From positions 36,940 to 98,360 of the forward strand of contig DEFM01000034.1 of the NCBI GenBank assembly GCA_002350855.1: a stretch of DNA of 61,421 nt, in the 5' to 3' direction. The position numbers and the translations under genes were made by a program. Positions 8,192 to 17,043 of this stretch are shown here, one piece after another; within the stretch, counting starts at the first letter, position 1, and the number at the start of each line of letters is the position of its first letter. The notes below the pieces were generated by a model. The model did not search any database. It was not told the origin of the DNA and worked only from the letters and a program-made list of their open reading frames with translations. The stretch comes from Prevotellaceae bacterium UBA2852 (GTDB lineage: Bacteria; Bacteroidota; Bacteroidia; Bacteroidales; Bacteroidaceae).

Positions 8192-8521
8192 ATGAAACGA
8201 GCAACATTTTATGTGAATTTTTGCTATGAAGATGACCCACAACATGGAAGTTGGGGCAGCATCTCTGATCGATACTACTTTTGGATAGACTTTTCTGATG
8301 AAACATACGAAGAGCTGTATCAGGTGTGGTATAACAATGATTGTCACTTGAACAATTGGAATATCAATTGGGATGGACACGATAAACTATACAACACCAT
8401 CAGCCAGATAGCAACGGAGATGCTAAACAGGATCGTGCAAGAGAAAATGCCTGAATTGGGAAGCTTCTCTCAATACGACACTCTTTGGGAACTGTCGAAA
8501 GAAACAGCTGATGCTTTTTAG
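8192..8521 (+). CDS. Small Trp/Tyr-rich protein, unknown
   Basis: A 109-residue acidic protein rich in Trp, Tyr and Asp (for example WYNNDCHLNNWNINWDG), with a helical C-terminus. No known domain was recognised. It overlaps no neighbour and is spaced 15 and 24 bases from the genes around it. It could be an immunity or adaptor protein of the island, but nothing in the sequence shows that. Confidence 0.5.
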   Translation: MKRATFYVNFCYEDDPQHGSWGSISDRYYFWIDFSDETYEELYQVWYNNDCHLNNWNINWDGHDKLYNTISQIATEMLNRIVQEKMPELGSFSQYDTLWELSKETADAF

Positions 8522-8545
8522 GATATTACACAAATTCTATATAAC

Positions 8546-9112
8546 ATGAACGAAGGAAAAAAGAAAACGTACACGCTTTATCTTGAAGTTGAAGAGGGAG
8601 TTGAATGTATGGGAACACCTATGGATGGGGGACTCACCATAGATGTGGAGTTCACTGATGACGAGATAGCAACTATTCGGAGTATGGTATACGATGCTAA
8701 TGCTGGTGAGGATGACAATCTTATGCCTATTCTTGAAGATGCTGCACCTGAATTGTATCAACGTATTGACAAGGCTGCTCGTAGAGCAATGCTTGATTAT
8801 TATCTGGTACAAGCTGCACAGGAATATGAAATTGAATTCGACGATGAAGAACAGCAAGCAAATTTCAAAAAAGACCTTGAGAGTGGACTGTTTGTTCCAG
8901 AGCAATTCATTGATGAATCAGACAACTATAACGAAGTTCCAGAAGACGAAGAGGAACTGTTTGACCTATGGACAGAATGGGAGCACAATAAGTTTGGCGA
9001 GGAGGATGCTGAATGGATCCGTTCCCGATATACTATTGATGAAAGTGCTATAGATGTCAGAGAAGATGAATACTTCTGCTATATCCCGGAAGAATGGACG
9101 AAAGCGCAATGA
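8546..9112 (+). CDS. Highly acidic protein, unknown
   Basis: A 188-residue protein with a very high Asp/Glu content (EFDDEEQQ, EVPEDEEELFDLW). The first part has a strand pattern (TYTLYLEVEEG, LTIDVEF) and the rest is helical. No domain was recognised. Its stop overlaps the likely start of the Sel1 gene as ATGA at 9109-9112, which suggests translational coupling. Such acidity is seen in nucleic-acid mimics and in some inhibitors or substrates, but this is only a possibility. Confidence 0.55.
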   Translation: MNEGKKKTYTLYLEVEEGVECMGTPMDGGLTIDVEFTDDEIATIRSMVYDANAGEDDNLMPILEDAAPELYQRIDKAARRAMLDYYLVQAAQEYEIEFDDEEQQANFKKDLESGLFVPEQFIDESDNYNEVPEDEEELFDLWTEWEHNKFGEEDAEWIRSRYTIDESAIDVREDEYFCYIPEEWTKAQ

Positions 9113-11145
9113 CAGCAGAAGAATACAATAGGCTTGGAATGAGCTACTATTATGGGGACGATGGAGAAATAAATCTTCTTCGTTCAGCCTACTATTATGA
9201 GATGGCAGCAAAGGCTGGTTGTGTTGATGCTATGTTAAGCACAGGTATTAATTATTGTATAGGTTGTGGTGTCCCACAGAATATGGAGCAAGGTCTTTAT
9301 TGGTTGAATAAGGCCGCGGATAATGGTCTTTTAACTGCGATAGAGTATCTAGGGCGTTTATATTATGAAGGGGATGGCGTATCAAAAGATTATTATAAAT
9401 CTCTTAAGTATTTTGAAACTGGAATATATAGAGGGTGTCCTTATTCTATGGCATTAGCCGCCAGACAATTTGAGAAGGGAGAAGGAACGAATATAGATAA
9501 AGAGAGAGCAAAGGCTTTATATATGAAAGCCTATGAGCAAATTTACCATCGTGCAATAGAGGATGATCATATAGCTCAATTGTGGATTGGACGCTGGTTC
9601 TTGGAAGGATGTAGTCTGATAGGTGTCAAACAAGATTTTTATCAGTCGGCAAACTGGTTTAAGAAATCTGCCAATGATGGTATAACGGATGCTCAAAATA
9701 TGCTTGGAATTTGCTACGAATATGGAATAGGTGTTATTCAAGACTGCGAAGAAGCTGTAAGACTATATAAACTGGCTGCACAAAAACAGGAACCTGTGGC
9801 TCTATGTAATCTTGGTAGAATGTATTATGAAGGCAAAGGAATAGAACGGAATGAAAAAATTGCAGCAGGATATTTTTGTCAGGCTGCAAATCTTGGTTTT
9901 GCTGATGCTCAAGCAAGTATAGGATACTGCTATCTTACAGGAAAAGGTGTGGCTAAAGATGAAATAAAGGCCGTATTATGGTTTAGGAAAGCGTGTGAAA
10001 ATGAAAATGAATCTGCTTATGAGAATCTCGCAGATTGTTATTTGAAGGGATTAGGTGTAATTAAGGATGAAAAGGAGGCATTTAAACTGTATTATAAAAG
10101 TGCTGAGTTGGGGAGCCTTAATTCAAGAGTATGTGTAGCAGAATGCTACATTGAAGGTAAAGGTGCGACAAAAGACTTCAAGAAGGCCGTAGATATTCTG
10201 TGTTCAATCTGTGACGAGATACAAGGTTTTGAGCATCATTCTATAATGGCTGTTGTTGAACACAATGCTATATACAATCCTTTTGATAAAAACTTCTTAA
10301 ATCATTATGCAAAAGCATACTATTTGTTAGCAACCTTAAAATATACGGGCAAAGGAACGGATAAAGATGTCAATGAAGCGATATGTCTTTTACGGTTAGC
10401 ATACAAGTATGGATATACAGATGATAATCATTCGGATATCTCTAATGGAACACTACTTGAGACTATTCAGAATGGTATAAACGACAATCTTTTATATGAT
10501 ACTTTTAAGAGTTGGATTGAAGTAAGGGATTTAGGGAGTTGGCAAAAAGGTCAGATGTGTAGATACGCCATAACTATTCACCATGCTGATGATAGCACTT
10601 CGGATATCAGATTTAAAACACAACGCAACAAATTAGTTTACCTTTTGTCACTTATGTTTGCATATAATAAGCAGAGTGCTGGTGTGATGGCACGTTATTT
10701 CGCTTATGACAGAGAACTATTACAAAGGTTAGTTCAAGATGCTTCTTTTGACGTACACGATGTAGGAACATGGATTGATGAATTTGTATATAAAGAGGTT
10801 TATGTTGCCGACATTAAAAAATATCAATATGAGTATTGCAATACAAGATATTCTATAGCTGTTTCGCAATCAAATGAATATCTTCGTGAATCATGTAAAA
10901 ATAATGAGGAATACGAGATGTTCCGTCTAAGAACATCTGGGGGGCGTGAGAGTATGGCCTCAATAGCGTTGTCGCCTAAACAAATAATTCTTCCTTCATC
11001 CCTTGCAAAACTTGCTGAAAAACTACCGACAAAAGAGACGTTAACGAATTATGTTAGACCGATAGTAAGACCTATTGATTATGATGAATATCTATCACAC
11101 AAACGAGATAAAAGAAAAATAATGCAAGAATCGTTATACGTATAA
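9109..11145 (+). CDS. Sel1-like repeat protein with unknown C-terminal domain
   Basis: About 678 residues from the ATG at 9109, which overlaps the previous stop as ATGA; an ATG at 9094 would add five residues. Residues up to about 400 are Sel1-like (TPR-like) repeats of roughly 36 residues with the usual core A-x-x-x-LG-x-x-Y-x-x-G-x-G-V-x-x-D, as in LGICYEYGIGVIQD. The last 200 residues form a separate domain that begins near SWIEVRD and ends in a basic tail; I do not recognise it. Sel1 arrays act as protein-binding scaffolds, so this protein may collect the kinase, phosphatase or ATPase of the same island. Confidence 0.8.
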   Translation: MTAEEYNRLGMSYYYGDDGEINLLRSAYYYEMAAKAGCVDAMLSTGINYCIGCGVPQNMEQGLYWLNKAADNGLLTAIEYLGRLYYEGDGVSKDYYKSLKYFETGIYRGCPYSMALAARQFEKGEGTNIDKERAKALYMKAYEQIYHRAIEDDHIAQLWIGRWFLEGCSLIGVKQDFYQSANWFKKSANDGITDAQNMLGICYEYGIGVIQDCEEAVRLYKLAAQKQEPVALCNLGRMYYEGKGIERNEKIAAGYFCQAANLGFADAQASIGYCYLTGKGVAKDEIKAVLWFRKACENENESAYENLADCYLKGLGVIKDEKEAFKLYYKSAELGSLNSRVCVAECYIEGKGATKDFKKAVDILCSICDEIQGFEHHSIMAVVEHNAIYNPFDKNFLNHYAKAYYLLATLKYTGKGTDKDVNEAICLLRLAYKYGYTDDNHSDISNGTLLETIQNGINDNLLYDTFKSWIEVRDLGSWQKGQMCRYAITIHHADDSTSDIRFKTQRNKLVYLLSLMFAYNKQSAGVMARYFAYDRELLQRLVQDASFDVHDVGTWIDEFVYKEVYVADIKKYQYEYCNTRYSIAVSQSNEYLRESCKNNEEYEMFRLRTSGGRESMASIALSPKQIILPSSLAKLAEKLPTKETLTNYVRPIVRPIDYDEYLSHKRDKRKIMQESLYV

Positions 11146-11173
11146 TATCTCTTATATTATTGAATAATACTCA

Positions 11174-11181
11174 TATCTTTG
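11174..11181 (+). promoter_or_regulatory. Possible internal promoter (-7 element) before the AAA+ gene
   Basis: TATCTTTG fits TAnnTTTG and lies 41 bases before the ATG at 11222, in the 76-base gap after the Sel1 gene. No clear TTTG is seen at the right distance upstream, so it is only a weak candidate. Confidence 0.35.
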
Positions 11182-11221
11182 TGCATGGAAATCTTTGGAT
11201 AGTCCAAAGAATAATTAAAAC

Positions 11222-12955
11222 ATGAAGTTTATGAGAAAACTAAAAATTCAGAGATGCCTGCCTGATAAAAGTGGTCGAAATAATGATACGATTTTGGCGC
11301 CTAAAAAAAGGCAGACAAAAATGACGCTATTATCAGCCATTACTAATATTATAGATCTTGCAGAGGATTCCGAATTGAGAGAGGATTTTTTTGTCTCTGC
11401 AGAAAAATATACTAAGTATTTGTCCAAAAGGGAAGGTATTTCAGTCGTACAAGCCGTTCTGTTGTCTTTATTGATAGAAGAGTGTTTCTCTGGAGGGTAT
11501 GCAAAGATATCAGACTTGTCAAGATTCTTGAGTTGTAGAACAACACGGGTGTTGGAATACCATGCAGAGTTGGAGAACCTTGTAGATAAAGGTTTCTTAT
11601 ACCAAGGAAAGAGAAATCATGATTCCAATTCTGTATACTATATTCCCGAACGAGTGATAGATGCTTTAAACAACAACAAACCATTTAAGAAGATTTCTTA
11701 CTCTGGAAGTAATGGCTTTCAGTTTTTTCAACATTTCTACGATCTTACCCATCTACGATATGACGACCAATTATCAACAAAGTTATTGTTGGTAGAAACA
11801 CAACGATTGCTGGTGGAGAATAAGGATTGTCATTATGTAAAAATATTAAAATCCTTTAACCTAAAAGAAGAAAGTGAACTGATTCTTACTCATTTTGCTC
11901 GTCATTTAGTGTTACAAGGTTTGGATGGAATTAAAATAAAATACATGACTGATCTGTTTGATAATTCGCATGATGTAATCAATTTCGTAAGGTCTATAGA
12001 AAATGAGACTAACGAACTGATAAAGCGGAATTTGATTGAACCAGTATTTGATGATGGTTTCAAGAGTAATGAAGAGTACAGACTAACAGATGAAATCCGT
12101 CCTTTATTACTAGAGGGATTTGATTATAAAATAACAGTAAGCGACAGTCATACTAATATTATTAAATGTGAAAACATTATATCAAAAGATTTGTATTTTG
12201 AAAATCATGTTCAAAGACAGTTGAATGAAATAGCAGAATTATTGAACGAAAATAATTATCAAAGTATATGTAGAAGACTTAAAGAAAGAGGACATAGAAC
12301 AGGCGTTGCCTGCCTATTCCATGGAGCACCAGGAACTGGTAAAACAGAAAGCGTCATGCAATTGGCAAAATTATCCGGCAGAGACATTGTTCAAGTTAAT
12401 ATTTCGGAAATAAAAAATAAGTGGGTAGGTGAAAGTGAAAAGAACATTAAAGAGATATTTGATAGCTATCGTTCTGTTGTCAAGCGTTCGTCCAAAAAGC
12501 CAATTTTACTATTTAATGAGGCGGATGCTATAATTGGGAAACGCAAGGAAGGTGCTGTAGGTTCAATTGATAAGATGGAGAACTCTATACAAAATATTAT
12601 TCTTCAAGAGATGGAAACCCTAAATGGCATTATGATTGCCACGACGAATTTAGTACAGAACCTAGACAAAGCTTTTGAACGTAGATTCCTGTATAAGATT
12701 AAGTTTGAAAGACCAACAAAAGAACAACGGAGGTTCATATGGAAATCCATGATGCCAAAGCTTGATGACAATATTATTCAAAAACTGGCACATTGCTATG
12801 ATTTCAGCGGCGGGCAAATAGAAAACATATCAAGAAAGTGTGATATAGAATTCATTCTTCATGGGACGGAGACGATTAGTGAAAATTACTTGGAAAAAAT
12901 TTGTAAAGAAGAAACTATAGACCACAAGATTAACACTAAAATAGGATATGTATAA
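11222..12955 (+). CDS. AAA+ ATPase with N-terminal helical/winged-helix region
   Basis: 577 residues. The N-terminal 300 residues include segments like a winged helix (about 70-145 and 225-300). The AAA+ module has Walker A GAPGTGKT at 368-375, a Walker B-like ILLFNEAD at 428-435 in which the usual Asp is Asn432 followed by Glu433, sensor 1 in IATTN, an arginine-finger FERRF, and a sensor 2 helix near SGGQIENI. The fold class is that of FtsH/CDC48-type ATPases without a protease domain. It may remodel the complex formed by the other island proteins. A start slightly downstream is possible because the first 30 residues are basic and ill-defined. Confidence 0.8.
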   Translation: MKFMRKLKIQRCLPDKSGRNNDTILAPKKRQTKMTLLSAITNIIDLAEDSELREDFFVSAEKYTKYLSKREGISVVQAVLLSLLIEECFSGGYAKISDLSRFLSCRTTRVLEYHAELENLVDKGFLYQGKRNHDSNSVYYIPERVIDALNNNKPFKKISYSGSNGFQFFQHFYDLTHLRYDDQLSTKLLLVETQRLLVENKDCHYVKILKSFNLKEESELILTHFARHLVLQGLDGIKIKYMTDLFDNSHDVINFVRSIENETNELIKRNLIEPVFDDGFKSNEEYRLTDEIRPLLLEGFDYKITVSDSHTNIIKCENIISKDLYFENHVQRQLNEIAELLNENNYQSICRRLKERGHRTGVACLFHGAPGTGKTESVMQLAKLSGRDIVQVNISEIKNKWVGESEKNIKEIFDSYRSVVKRSSKKPILLFNEADAIIGKRKEGAVGSIDKMENSIQNIILQEMETLNGIMIATTNLVQNLDKAFERRFLYKIKFERPTKEQRRFIWKSMMPKLDDNIIQKLAHCYDFSGGQIENISRKCDIEFILHGTETISENYLEKICKEETIDHKINTKIGYV

Positions 12956-13045
12956 TTACTTATCATTATCAAATATACCAAAGCCGTTTCTTACACTAAA
13001 AAGAATTGCAAATTGTATTTATTAACCATTTATATTAAAAAGAAT

Positions 13046-13423
13046 ATGGACTACAGAAGAATTATTATTGAGTTATTGAAATTAACAAACATCGATTTCA
13101 CAGAATCAAGTAACAACTACTGTGATACAGTTGGAACTATCAAAATACAAGATTATATTTTCAACATTGATCTGAAATATGATTATGCCCAACCCTACAT
13201 AGTTGTCAACTATCTAATTCCTATTGAAGACAGAGACATAGAGAATGTTATGGATATTGAGGAAGAAATCAACGAGCGTTTTATAGTTGGCAAGTGTAAG
13301 GTTGAAAATGATTGTTTTCATCTTTATACAGGGTTCGCATTAATTAATGAAGGATGGATTGAAAAGAGTTTAAATACCTCTATAACAACAATGCTACATA
13401 TGATACATGGTTGTATGCATTAA
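13046..13423 (+). CDS. Small YbjN / secretion-chaperone-like protein
   Basis: The ATG at 13046 gives a 125-residue protein beginning MDYRRIIIELLK; an upstream ATG at 13013 would add an unlikely AT-rich N-terminus. The order helix, strands, EINERFIVGKCKVEND and then a strand and amphipathic C-terminal helix is like the YbjN/type III chaperone fold. That is a fold-level impression, not a firm family call. It is the last gene of the same-strand train and is followed by a strong hairpin at 13471-13510. Confidence 0.5.
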   Translation: MDYRRIIIELLKLTNIDFTESSNNYCDTVGTIKIQDYIFNIDLKYDYAQPYIVVNYLIPIEDRDIENVMDIEEEINERFIVGKCKVENDCFHLYTGFALINEGWIEKSLNTSITTMLHMIHGCMH

Positions 13424-13470
13424 ACAAGACTCGTAACAACTGTCTCTTTTCCCCACTCCGAGTATACACA

Positions 13471-13510
13471 CAACCCCTCCCGCTCAGCGCATGCAGAGCA
13501 GGAGGGGTTG
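13471..13510. terminator. Hairpin terminator, copy 1
   Basis: CAACCCCTCC at 13471-13480 pairs perfectly with GGAGGGGTTG at 13501-13510 around a 20-base loop. There is no long T run. It ends the TerY-like gene train and has a near-identical partner at 14445-14492. Confidence 0.65.
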
Positions 13511-13641
13511 GTGTAAATGACTGCACGAAGAATCAACGACGAACGTGGCATATTAATGACGATACGAGTTAAAATGATAAATATTTTAGTCTATTAGATA
13601 AAATATTATGTCAAAATGATAGAAATTTAAATATTGATTCT

Positions 13642-13649
13642 TAACTTTG
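13642..13649 (+). promoter_or_regulatory. -7 element of the toxin-antitoxin promoter
   Basis: TAACTTTG fits TAnnTTTG and lies 24 bases before the antitoxin start. The AT-rich block upstream lacks a perfect TTTG. Antitoxins of this class usually repress their own promoter, so operator half-sites may lie here, but none is obvious. Confidence 0.5.
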
Positions 13650-13672
13650 TGGCGTAAACAAATTAGAATTAT

Positions 13673-13975
13673 ATGGCTCAAGTATCTATGACTGTCCGAA
13701 TGGACTCTGGCATTAAAGCTTCTTTTGACGCTCTCTGCGCACAGTTTGGAATGAGTGCTAACGCTGCAATGAACATCTTTGCTAATGCTGTGGTGATGCA
13801 GCGAAGAATTCCCTTTGAAATTAAGGCTGCTCCCAAAGTCGAATCAATGGGAACACTTGATGCCTTTCAGCAAATGCGTGAAATGGCTGAAAATGGTCAG
13901 TTCCCAGATTTGACTCTCGATGAAATCAATGAAGAAATTCGTTTGGCAAGAGATGAGAGGAGACAAAGGAAATGA
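13673..13975 (+). CDS. RelB/DinJ-family antitoxin
   Basis: A 100-residue protein. Residues 1-50 match the ribbon-helix-helix DNA-binding head of RelB/DinJ antitoxins (MTVRMDSGIKASFDALCAQF, then SANAAMNIFANAVV, then IPFEI). The C-terminal half is acidic and would wrap the toxin. Its stop overlaps the toxin start by 4 bases. RelB-type antitoxins more often partner RelE/YafQ, so the PIN partner makes this a hybrid pair, a combination also known in other Bacteroidales. Confidence 0.85.
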   Translation: MAQVSMTVRMDSGIKASFDALCAQFGMSANAAMNIFANAVVMQRRIPFEIKAAPKVESMGTLDAFQQMREMAENGQFPDLTLDEINEEIRLARDERRQRK

Positions 13976-14415
13976 TATATGCTGTAATCGACACGAATGT
14001 GTTTGTATCTGCACTCTTGTCTCGACATCCTGATTCTGCTACAGTTCAGGTAGTAAGCGCCATTTCAGAAAATGGCATCCGTCCATTATATAATCAAGAA
14101 ATCATCGACGAGTATTGGAACGTGCTCCATCGTGAAAAGTTTCATTTCCCTTCGGAAGCTGTAGATTCTATGATCAGTACCATACAGAAGATTGGCCTCA
14201 GTACTGATAGAATCGCAAGTAATGAGTCTTTTTCTGATCCTAAAGACGTTGTCTTTTATGAAGTGGCTCTCTCAAAGAAAAATGCCTTTCTAATAACTGG
14301 CAACACTAAGCATTTCCCAAAGACTTCAATAGTTGTTACACCTGCTGAAATGTTGGATATTTTACAGAATGCCTCAACGAATCAAGAATGTGTAAAGACC
14401 TTGAATCACGAGTGA
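13972..14415 (+). CDS. PIN-domain toxin (putative RNase)
   Basis: A 147-residue protein. PIN-domain acidic residues are visible: D7 in VIDTNVF, E in the NQEIIDEY segment, and the DPKDVVFYEVA segment, followed by ITGNTKHF, typical of the family annotated as PIN-family toxin component of TA systems. It would cleave RNA in a metal-dependent way. The start codon overlaps the antitoxin stop (ATGA), so translation is coupled. The catalytic residues appear intact. Confidence 0.85.
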   Translation: MIYAVIDTNVFVSALLSRHPDSATVQVVSAISENGIRPLYNQEIIDEYWNVLHREKFHFPSEAVDSMISTIQKIGLSTDRIASNESFSDPKDVVFYEVALSKKNAFLITGNTKHFPKTSIVVTPAEMLDILQNASTNQECVKTLNHE

Positions 14416-14444
14416 TAGACACTTTGATTCATTCCGATTATAAA

Positions 14445-14492
14445 CACACAACCCCTCCTGTTCAGCGGCGCTGAGCAGGAGGGGTTGTGTGT
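14445..14492. terminator. Hairpin terminator, copy 2
   Basis: A long inverted repeat with CACACAACCCCTCCTG on the left and CAGGAGGGGTTGTGTG on the right around a short loop. It lies between the toxin gene and the convergent GH30 gene, so it can act as a two-way terminator. It shares its core stem with 13471-13510. Confidence 0.75.
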
Positions 14493-14521
14493 ATAATTAT
14501 TTCACGAGGATTATGCTTACG

Positions 14522-17005
14522 TCATCGTTGCGATACTCGAATTAAGCGGCGTTCGCCATTACTGCTTACTACATAGATGCCATGAGGCAGTTGACGGAGG
14601 GTGCTTTCGGAAACAGTGCCGCTAACGAGGCATCTGCCTGTAAGGTCAAATACTCCATCGGAAGAAATGTAAGGACGAGTAAGGGCAGTCACCTCAATTT
14701 GCTCAATTCCTGTTTCAGTTCCCTGTGATGTCAACGGACAAAGCATCCACTGGCGATGGGTAGGAGTGTCGGTATCTGCGGTATATTGATAGATGCAGAC
14801 ACTTGTACCAGCAACGCTATTAGCTCCCGAGAGATCGAATGCGTAGCTACGCTTGCGCAGTGGGGAAATCTTGTAATAAGGAAAATCTATGGGGTCAATA
14901 TAGAACTGCTGTTCATTCGAAGCCGTAGTTTGTGCAACCAGATTCGAAGATCCCGACAAACGGAAAGTCAAACGCTGTCCGCGTGCATTTTCAAGATAGT
15001 ATGTGTCGTCCTTTGCTATGAGCTTCCATCGCTGATCATCACCATTAGTTACATTCTCTATAGTCACCCTCCCATCTTCAGCAGCAGTGAGTGCGGTAGA
15101 GAGATTGAGACGAGGAACTATGACGTATTCGCAATCAGACACAATCTGCGACCCAGCCGATACTCCACCAACAGGCATGACAATGGTGGTGATGCTCTGA
15201 GCTGGCAGTTTTATAAGCATTGTGGAACCATTTAGAGTATATGGTTTCACAGCCTTCAAGTCTTCAGAGGGAGAAGTGCGATATGCTCTGATTTTGCTTG
15301 AAGTAGGAATATCTTTGACCAGTGACAAATCGATGTTGTGATAGGTGTCAACACCTTCATTGAGCAGCACGAGGACAAGTGTGTCCTGCGCCTCGTTCAT
15401 GGCTGCCAGCGAATGGTCGTTGAGTGATGCCACTATGTTGTAGCCGCGTTTGATAAAACGTGAGCACTGCTGACGCACATAGAAGTTCTTAACCTTGTAA
15501 TAGCTCTGCTCGCTAAAGCTGCCACGAATGGTACACCACTGATCGTTTGCCTCCTCCATATACTGCCAGTCAATCCATGTCTCCGGTTGAAGGTAGCGCA
15601 TGTCGTCAAACAGCTTCTGAGCGAGGGCGAGGTTGCCTCCAATGCCGTTGCCTCCAGCTCCCACCTCACTCATCCACAGGGGCATGTTGTCCTGATGTGC
15701 AAGAAAAGCCATGTGTACTCTGTCGGCATTACTTCCAGAATAGGTATGTGTGTTCCATTGTCCCAACAAAGGAAGTGCGCCAGCATTCTTGAAGGCTTTA
15801 TAGCCGTTAACTGCAAGACCGACGTTTGTCTCGTCTGAAGCAGAAATCACGGTCTTCAGTCCAGACTCTTCAAGTATAGGCTTAAGCACTTTTACGAACT
15901 TCACTTGTGAATCATAGTCGAAGTGACAACCTTCCTGCACTCCGTTGGCGTACCAGAACCCTGTCACCGACTCATTGAAAGGCTCAAGAGTCTTGAATTC
16001 TATGCCATACTCATCTTTATAGTGCTTGCAGACGTCAACGAGATAGTGGGCGAACTCCTCATAGTATTCAGGTTTGAGGTTGTCGCTACCGCCATCAACA
16101 CTGCCGCTCACACATCCGCTATAGGTCATGTAGTAAGGACAAGAGTTGCTGAAAGCCTCAAACACAGCATCCGGACGCTTCTCACGTATCTTGAGCATTA
16201 TCTTGCGCTGAGCCTCATCACGATCCCAGTGGTATTCATCGCCTGAAAAGTCCTTAAAGCCTTCCATCTCAGCTCTCAATCCCTTTCCTTTGCCCATGTG
16301 GTGAGGATCGCAATGTTTGTTCTCAGGGTCGTCGCCTCCACCGATATTATATCTGAAATGGCTATAGTTGAGTCCTGTAGGACTAACCATCCAAGACACA
16401 ATCTCGTCAATTTTCCTATCATCCCATTTACCGCACATATTAGCCCACCAACAGAGTGACACACCCCAGCCATCGAACTTCTGGCGAACAATCGAAGGGA
16501 ATACCATATAGGAAAGTGTGTCAGTAGGAACAGTGCCGTTTACCTTGTCGCTGAAAAACCAGTAATGTTTTGTATCCGATCCGTTCTTATCGGAATAGAC
16601 CTTTGAACCAGCATCATTGGCATCTGTTCCCAAACACTGGTTATTGCCCTTGCAACGAATACGGACATATACACCAGAAACCTGCTCAAAGGAGAATCGT
16701 GCATCGTCACTGGTTACATCCGTGACGAATGTTGTATTCCAACTGTTCACCTTTGAGAGGTAACGGCTGGAATTCTTTTCCTTTATGTAATAATATCCCT
16801 GTCCGTCTGGCTCAATAATCATCTGCTGAGGATTAGAGGCCGAAGCGGATTCAAGTTGACCGCCATAGTCACTTGCCATTTTCAGGTGATTGCCACTACT
16901 ATGCATTACAAACACTGTGGTTGGCTGGTCAAACGCCACTTGTGCCTTAGCTTCCATGAAGAAGCAGGGCAACAAGAGAATCATGAATAAAATTCTGGTT
17001 TTCAT
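14522..17005 (-). CDS. Secreted GH30-family glycoside hydrolase with ricin-type lectin domains
   Basis: 827 residues. A signal peptide ends at about residue 21 (FFMEAKAQ). Residues 27-155 look like a ricin-type beta-trefoil. The catalytic barrel starts near FDGWG (178); E345 in LEPFNES fits the acid/base and E447 in WMSEVG the nucleophile of GH30. A second trefoil-like segment follows (about 635-755). The C-terminus (about 775-827, FDLTGRCLVSG to RRLIRVSQR) is like the short sorting tails of type IX-secreted proteins. The sequence resembles the endo-beta-1,6-galactanase-like branch of GH30, so galactan side chains are a likely substrate. It follows the YfhO gene by 38 bases on the same strand. 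Confidence 0.8.
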   Translation of the reverse strand: MKTRILFMILLLPCFFMEAKAQVAFDQPTTVFVMHSSGNHLKMASDYGGQLESASASNPQQMIIEPDGQGYYYIKEKNSSRYLSKVNSWNTTFVTDVTSDDARFSFEQVSGVYVRIRCKGNNQCLGTDANDAGSKVYSDKNGSDTKHYWFFSDKVNGTVPTDTLSYMVFPSIVRQKFDGWGVSLCWWANMCGKWDDRKIDEIVSWMVSPTGLNYSHFRYNIGGGDDPENKHCDPHHMGKGKGLRAEMEGFKDFSGDEYHWDRDEAQRKIMLKIREKRPDAVFEAFSNSCPYYMTYSGCVSGSVDGGSDNLKPEYYEEFAHYLVDVCKHYKDEYGIEFKTLEPFNESVTGFWYANGVQEGCHFDYDSQVKFVKVLKPILEESGLKTVISASDETNVGLAVNGYKAFKNAGALPLLGQWNTHTYSGSNADRVHMAFLAHQDNMPLWMSEVGAGGNGIGGNLALAQKLFDDMRYLQPETWIDWQYMEEANDQWCTIRGSFSEQSYYKVKNFYVRQQCSRFIKRGYNIVASLNDHSLAAMNEAQDTLVLVLLNEGVDTYHNIDLSLVKDIPTSSKIRAYRTSPSEDLKAVKPYTLNGSTMLIKLPAQSITTIVMPVGGVSAGSQIVSDCEYVIVPRLNLSTALTAAEDGRVTIENVTNGDDQRWKLIAKDDTYYLENARGQRLTFRLSGSSNLVAQTTASNEQQFYIDPIDFPYYKISPLRKRSYAFDLSGANSVAGTSVCIYQYTADTDTPTHRQWMLCPLTSQGTETGIEQIEVTALTRPYISSDGVFDLTGRCLVSGTVSESTLRQLPHGIYVVSSNGERRLIRVSQR

Positions 17006-17043
17006 ATTGATTTATAATCGTAAGTTTATGAGTTCTTAAGATT

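Noticed and set aside
484..13423. A prophage or integrative element
   Set aside because: No integrase, transposase, structural phage, relaxase or att-like repeat is visible, so the accessory region cannot be called a mobile element from this window alone.
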